NCBI GenBank assembly: GCA_013285705.1
Contig: JABDHA010000008.1
Location: 1-64,000, forward strand
Length of the DNA stretch: 64,000 nt
Direction of reading: 5' to 3'
Source of the DNA: Acidobacteriota bacterium
Lineage (GTDB): Bacteria > Acidobacteriota > Terriglobia > Terriglobales > Acidobacteriaceae
In this document: one piece after another, positions 59,890 to 64,000 of the stretch
How positions within the stretch are numbered: position 1 is the first letter of the stretch
Layout: each line of letters begins with the position of its first letter
Notes under the pieces: generated by a model
What the model was told of the DNA's origin: nothing
The model's input: only the letters and a program-made list of their open reading frames with translations
Database searches by the model: none
Made by a program: the position numbers and the translations under genes

Positions 59890-61143
59890 ATGCCTTCGAG
59901 TCATCTGGTAATTTGGGCTATTTCATTCGTCAGTATTGCGCTCATGCTGCTTCGACCACGCAGGATTTCAGAAGTCTGGTGGGTGTGTGGTGGGGCTATC
60001 ATTCTCATCTTGTTTCATCTGATTTCTCTCGCAACTGCATGGCATGCCATAGCCGAGGGGACGGATGTTTATTTATTTCTGACGGGGATGATGCTGCTCG
60101 CGCAACTGGCGCAAACGCACGGGGTCTTTGATTGGCTGGCGACAGTCGCGATTCAAAAAGCGAAGGGTTCACGGACGCGATTGTTCGCATTGATCTATGG
60201 AGTCGGCACCATTGTCACGATCTTCATGTCAAATGACGCAACGGCAGTCGTATTGACGCCAGCCGTGTTGGCAGCCGTGAAGAAGTCGAAAGCCGAGCCG
60301 CTTCCCTATCTTTTCATTTGCGCCTTCATCGCCAATGCAGCCAGTTTCGTACTCCCTATTTCCAACCCAGCCAATCTGGTTGTTTTTCACCAGGGCATGC
60401 CGCCGCTTGGCAAGTGGCTTCAAACATTCGTGGCGGCATCGCTGCTCTCTGTGCTTGTCACTTATGCCGCTCTCCGCTGGTATTGCCGTCGTGAGTTAGA
60501 AGGAAATATCGAAAGTAATATCCGCGATGGACATCTTTCTGATTCCGGAAAGCTGGCATTCGCGGGCATCGGATTTGTCGCAGTCGCTTTAATCGTCGCG
60601 TCCGCTCTGGGCAAAGATCTCGGATTACCGACCTGCGCGGCCTCTTTCCTGGTAACACTCGTAATCTGTCTGCGGGAACGCGCAAATCCCCTCAATCTGG
60701 CCAAGGGAATTTCCTGGAGCGTACTTCCGCTGGTCGCTGGATTGTTCATTCTGGTAGAAGCAGTCAACAACGCGGGCGCGCTTCATCTGTCGCAAATGTT
60801 GTTGCATTCACTGCAAAGCTGGAATGCGACAGCCGCCGCGCTCACCGTTTCCTTCGGAGTTGGGGTCGGCGCCAATCTTATCAACAACCTGCCCCTGGGC
60901 CTCATCGCTGGCGCGAGTGTGCGAGAAGCCCACATCGCCGGCGTACTACGTAATGCCATTCTGATTGGAGTCGACCTGGGCCCAAATCTTTCCGTAACAG
61001 GCTCGCTAGCAACCATTCTCTGGTTGATTGAAATCCGCAAGAAAGATCTGCACGTCAGCGCATGGACATTTCTCAAAGCGGGCATTGTCGTTATGCCTCT
61101 AACCCTCTTATTGGCAACACTGGCAATTGCTGTTATTGGCTGA
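59890..61143 (+). CDS. ArsB/NhaD-type ion transporter
   Basis: A 417-residue inner-membrane protein with about 11 helices. It resembles the ArsB/SLC13 superfamily: WWVCGGAIILILFHLISLAT, LTGMMLLAQLAQTHGVFDWL, TIVTIFMSNDATAVVLTPAV, LPISNPANLVVF and ANLINNLPLGLIAG. The paired N-D-A/N-N-L-P hairpins are family features. It is similar to arsenite efflux pumps, but with no arsR or arsC nearby, arsenite is only the most likely of several anions. The gene converges with the S9 peptidase gene, and the two 3' ends overlap by 11 bases. Confidence 0.8.
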   Translation: MPSSHLVIWAISFVSIALMLLRPRRISEVWWVCGGAIILILFHLISLATAWHAIAEGTDVYLFLTGMMLLAQLAQTHGVFDWLATVAIQKAKGSRTRLFALIYGVGTIVTIFMSNDATAVVLTPAVLAAVKKSKAEPLPYLFICAFIANAASFVLPISNPANLVVFHQGMPPLGKWLQTFVAASLLSVLVTYAALRWYCRRELEGNIESNIRDGHLSDSGKLAFAGIGFVAVALIVASALGKDLGLPTCAASFLVTLVICLRERANPLNLAKGISWSVLPLVAGLFILVEAVNNAGALHLSQMLLHSLQSWNATAAALTVSFGVGVGANLINNLPLGLIAGASVREAHIAGVLRNAILIGVDLGPNLSVTGSLATILWLIEIRKKDLHVSAWTFLKAGIVVMPLTLLLATLAIAVIG

Positions 61144-63202
61144 AAGCCTTTTCAAAAAGCTTCACCATACGCTGCCGGGCATCGAAGCCATGCCAAGGTT
61201 CGGAGTTAGGATTCCCGAAGATCCCACCAGCGAGTGGTCCATGGTCTTCACGCGGATAGCGCACAAGATCGACTGGAACACCCATCTGGCGAAGTGCCCG
61301 ATACATTTCCACACTTTGCCCGAGAGGATCTGTCGTATCACTATCGCCCTGCAGGAGCAGAAAAGGAGTTTTCGCGTGGCCCGCGCCCGACAACGGACTT
61401 TGCCGCCATGCCTCAGCAGCATTATCCCAAGGCTTGCCATAAAACCAACGGTCGTACCAGGAACTGCTTTCAGTGCCGTACTCGCTGTATTGATCAATGA
61501 CCGGCGCGCCACTCACGATAGCTTTAAACCGGTCGGTCTTCCCTTCGACGAACGCAGCCATTTCCCCGCCGTAGCTGTAGCCCATCAGCGCAAGCTTATT
61601 AGGATCGATCGGGTAGTGCGCAATGACTGCATCCACTCCTGAGATGATGTCGCGATAGTCCGCACCGCCGAGATCGTTCTTGTTTGCCGCGGCGAAGCTG
61701 GCCCCGTAGCCGGTACTCCCGCGCGGGTTAGGCCGCAGAACGGCCCAGCCATGGCCCAACAGGAAAGCAATGAGCGGCGAATAACTGTCTTCCCATGCTC
61801 CGGTAGGACCGCCATGCACATCGACGATAAGCGGCACTTTACGATCTTTAGCTTGTGGCGGAAGATACAGTAGACCTTCGACGGTTTGCCCTTCATTCTG
61901 CCACTGGACAAGCTGTGACGGTGCATCTGCCCATTTATCTGGCAGCGCAGATGGAGTGTTGAGAGCGTGTGCTGTATGACCGAGCTTTTCAGAGAAGAAG
62001 AGCGTTTGCGGCTTCGTGCTGCTGGTTCCGATCCAAACCCATCCATTCTGGCGGTTATTGGTGTTCATATTTGTAACTACTTGTGTATCAAATCTGAAAA
62101 CTTCAGATGAACCACCGTCGAAGCGCGCAAAAGAAACCTGCGTGCCGTTCTGCACGGACTGCAATACTTTGCCACCGGCAGAAATCGGGCCCTCATGACC
62201 GATCGAGCCACGATAGGTGCGACTGTGGTTTTTCAGGGAACCATCTGCAGGCGCCAATTCATAGAGGTCGTTGTAACCAGGGGGTGTGTCTTGCTCCGCC
62301 TGCGCAAGGAAGTAAATATGCTTGCCATCTTCGGACCAAGTAGCCTGCGCTACAGATGGAAGTATCTGCTTGATGGCCTCAGGATGGTCAGGATCGCTGA
62401 CCTTGAGCATCCACGCACTCTTTGCTGGTCCCAGGTCGTCTGCGTTATTTGGCGCTTCAGCAATCGCGAGAATTCTGTCAGACTGCTTGTTCCATGCGAC
62501 AGATTCGACATTGGGCGCTAGCTCAGTCTTAGTGAGTTTACCCGTATCGGGATCGAGAAGGTAAAGCCTCGCACCGTGTTTGTCATGGTCAACCCATTGC
62601 GCGTCGGCTTTGTCGGTCTCTTGTTTTTTCTCGCCCGGAGTCTGCGGATCGTGTGCGATGATTGCGATCCATTTGCCATCCGGCGAAATGAAAAAGCGCT
62701 CCACGTCGATCTCAACCTGTTCGGGCTTCTGCGGAGCTTTCGTCCCGTCGGGCGGGAGCGCATCCGGCTCCCTGGACGCATCGACTCCGGGCTCAATTTT
62801 CAAATCAAATGGCCGCGCCTCTCCGCCCTCCATGGGCAAACGATAGAGTTGCGTATGCTCACCGCGTTTGGCCAGAAATAGGATCGTATTTCCGTCAGGC
62901 GTCCACTCTCCATTGTGCTCGCCGCGTTTGTCGGAAGCAGGCGAATAGGTTAGCTGACGCGCTGCGTTCTGCTTAATATCCACCAGCCAGAGATGAGTAC
63001 GGCCTCCGTCAGCAGTTGTATCGGCGATCTGAATGAGCACGCTCTGCGCATCAGGCGAGAGCCGGGGCTGGCTGAGGGTGCGCGTGTGGCGCAAATCTTC
63101 ATTCGATGGAAAATGCGCTTCCCGGGCAAATAGTCTTTCAGCTGAAACTGCGCTAAGAGCAATAGTAAACAGGATGCTCACTCTGGCGAACGTCTTCCGC
63201 AT
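61133..63202 (-). CDS. Secreted S9-family peptidase (acylaminoacyl/dipeptidyl type)
   Basis: A 689-residue protein from ATG 63202, chosen because it starts a signal peptide (MRKTFARVSILFTIALSAVS). An earlier in-frame start at 63307 adds 35 residues. N-terminal beta-propeller (about 20-420; QPRLSPDAQSVLIQIADTTA, TPDGNTILFLAKRG) and C-terminal alpha/beta-hydrolase with GYSYGGEMAAF (nucleophile Ser), LLLQGDSDTTDP (Asp) and REDHGPLAGG (His). A 30-residue insert (DALPPDGTKAPQKPEQVEI) extends one propeller blade. It probably degrades short peptides in the periplasm. A divergent MATE transporter gene starts 77 bases away. Confidence 0.9.
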   Translation of the reverse strand: MRKTFARVSILFTIALSAVSAERLFAREAHFPSNEDLRHTRTLSQPRLSPDAQSVLIQIADTTADGGRTHLWLVDIKQNAARQLTYSPASDKRGEHNGEWTPDGNTILFLAKRGEHTQLYRLPMEGGEARPFDLKIEPGVDASREPDALPPDGTKAPQKPEQVEIDVERFFISPDGKWIAIIAHDPQTPGEKKQETDKADAQWVDHDKHGARLYLLDPDTGKLTKTELAPNVESVAWNKQSDRILAIAEAPNNADDLGPAKSAWMLKVSDPDHPEAIKQILPSVAQATWSEDGKHIYFLAQAEQDTPPGYNDLYELAPADGSLKNHSRTYRGSIGHEGPISAGGKVLQSVQNGTQVSFARFDGGSSEVFRFDTQVVTNMNTNNRQNGWVWIGTSSTKPQTLFFSEKLGHTAHALNTPSALPDKWADAPSQLVQWQNEGQTVEGLLYLPPQAKDRKVPLIVDVHGGPTGAWEDSYSPLIAFLLGHGWAVLRPNPRGSTGYGASFAAANKNDLGGADYRDIISGVDAVIAHYPIDPNKLALMGYSYGGEMAAFVEGKTDRFKAIVSGAPVIDQYSEYGTESSSWYDRWFYGKPWDNAAEAWRQSPLSGAGHAKTPFLLLQGDSDTTDPLGQSVEMYRALRQMGVPVDLVRYPREDHGPLAGGIFGNPNSEPWHGFDARQRMVKLFEKAFSQ

Positions 63203-63278
63203 GCCACTGAGGATATCGTGAGTTGCAAGCAGTTCAACAGGAAGTGATGAAATCCCTGTAAACTCGCAGGACAGCTTC

Positions 63279-64000
63279 ATGAGCACCGATTCACAAACCG
63301 CAAACACGGCACAGCCGTCGATGTGGGCATCGATAGTGGAAGCGCTGCGCGGATCACACCAGGACTACACCAGTGGCAGCCTCAATCGTGCGATTTTGCT
63401 GCTCGCCATTCCCATGGTGCTGGAAATGGTGCTGGAATCGCTATTCGCTGTAGTGGATGTGTTCTGGGTTGGTCGGTTAGGCGCGAACGCCGTCGCCGCA
63501 GTGGGTTTGACCGAATCGCTGCTCTCGCTGGTATTTGCCATCGGAATCGGCCTGGCAATGTCGACCACAGCCATGGTGGCACGACGGATTGGTGAAAAGG
63601 ACCCCGAAGACGCCGCGATTGCAGGCGTGCAGGCAATTTTTCTTGGCCTGCTCGTTTCTCTGGCCGTTGGAATTCCCAGCTACATTTTTGCGCCAAAGCT
63701 CCTAGGCCTGATGGGCGCCACGCCAGAAGTGATCGCCATCGGGTCGAACTATGCACGCATCGCGCTGGGGGGCTGCGGTGCGATCGTAATGCTCTTCCTG
63801 AATAATGCAATCTTTCGCGGCGCAGGCGACGCCGCGATTGCGATGCGCCTGTTATGGGTGTCGAACATCATCAATCTCATTCTCGATCCATGTCTGATTT
63901 TTGGACTCGGCCCATTTCCGAAACTAGGCGTAACCGGCGCGGCTCTGGCAACTTTCACAGGACGCAGCATTGGCGTGCTCTACCAGTTCTACCGTCTGTT
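63279..64000 (+). CDS. MATE-family multidrug efflux transporter, 5' part
   Basis: ATG 63279 follows an AGGA site by 6 bases. The open frame runs to the window end (about 240 codons). After a 37-residue N-terminal tail, MATE helices begin: [58 protein letters not shown] and [20 protein letters not shown], then [15 protein letters not shown]. This is the first half of a normal MATE protein (about 450-480 residues). MATE proteins exchange Na+ or H+ for cationic compounds. Confidence 0.9.
   Translation, partial: MSTDSQTANTAQPSMWASIVEALRGSHQDYTSGSLNRAILLLAIPMVLEMVLESLFAVVDVFWVGRLGANAVAAVGLTESLLSLVFAIGIGLAMSTTAMVARRIGEKDPEDAAIAGVQAIFLGLLVSLAVGIPSYIFAPKLLGLMGATPEVIAIGSNYARIALGGCGAIVMLFLNNAIFRGAGDAAIAMRLLWVSNIINLILDPCLIFGLGPFPKLGVTGAALATFTGRSIGVLYQFYRL

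Overview
The window is chromosomal DNA of an Acidobacteriota bacterium, most likely class Terriglobia. This is inferred from gene content: two giant Oar/CarboxypepD-type TonB-dependent receptors, a PadR regulator coupled to an ADOP-type duplicated permease, a beta-propeller sensor kinase, a DUF1501/PSD1 cytochrome cluster and many secreted hydrolases. No rRNA or universal marker gene is present, so a genus cannot be named.

Layout. 0-9 kb: minus-strand genes (NTF2-like protein, N-truncated LLM oxidoreductase, secreted IPT protein with a Gly-Ser repeat linker), a broken integrase, then a GH16-like lipoprotein overlapping a propeller histidine kinase. 9-16 kb: two decayed copies of a convergent SRAP / PD-(D/E)XK-nuclease unit bracket a secreted S51 cyanophycinase-like enzyme and a TonB receptor. 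16-22 kb: a secreted acetylxylan-esterase-like hydrolase, then debris (TonB receptor 3' end, integrase/TIR relic, truncated glycosyltransferase, dead IS6-family element with intact inverted repeats). 21.7-29.5 kb: a tightly overlapped four-gene minus-strand operon of planctomycete-type cytochrome proteins (PSD1, DUF1501, PSCyt1 membrane protein, Tat-exported propeller). 29.5-38 kb: IS110 relic, ADOP permease with PadR and a recognisable promoter/operator, a truncated ECF sigma gene, a second TonB receptor.

38-45 kb: a plus-strand DUF4331 - TPR - nickel/cobalt transporter cluster. The last protein joins an RcnA-type (exporter-like) half to a NiCoT-type (importer-like) half, and a 15-bp perfect stem hairpin separates the first two genes. 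45-48 kb: HRDC and integrase relics, then an intact tyrosine recombinase beside tRNA-Arg(CCT), with inverted pairs of a tandem 12-bp motif on either side of the recombinase. 48-59.5 kb: a cellulose operon bcsQ - bcsA~B fusion - bcsZ - bcsC with overlapping stop/start junctions, PilZ-controlled by inference. 59.9-64 kb: an ArsB-like transporter convergent with an S9 peptidase, and a MATE transporter running off the end.

The most unusual material is the fused nickel transporter cluster, the SRAP/nuclease duplication, the recombinase with inverted tandem motifs, and the PadR operator sitting inside its promoter spacer. At least four tyrosine recombinase loci, three of them dead, show repeated integration and decay. 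No CRISPR array, rRNA or complete prophage was seen.
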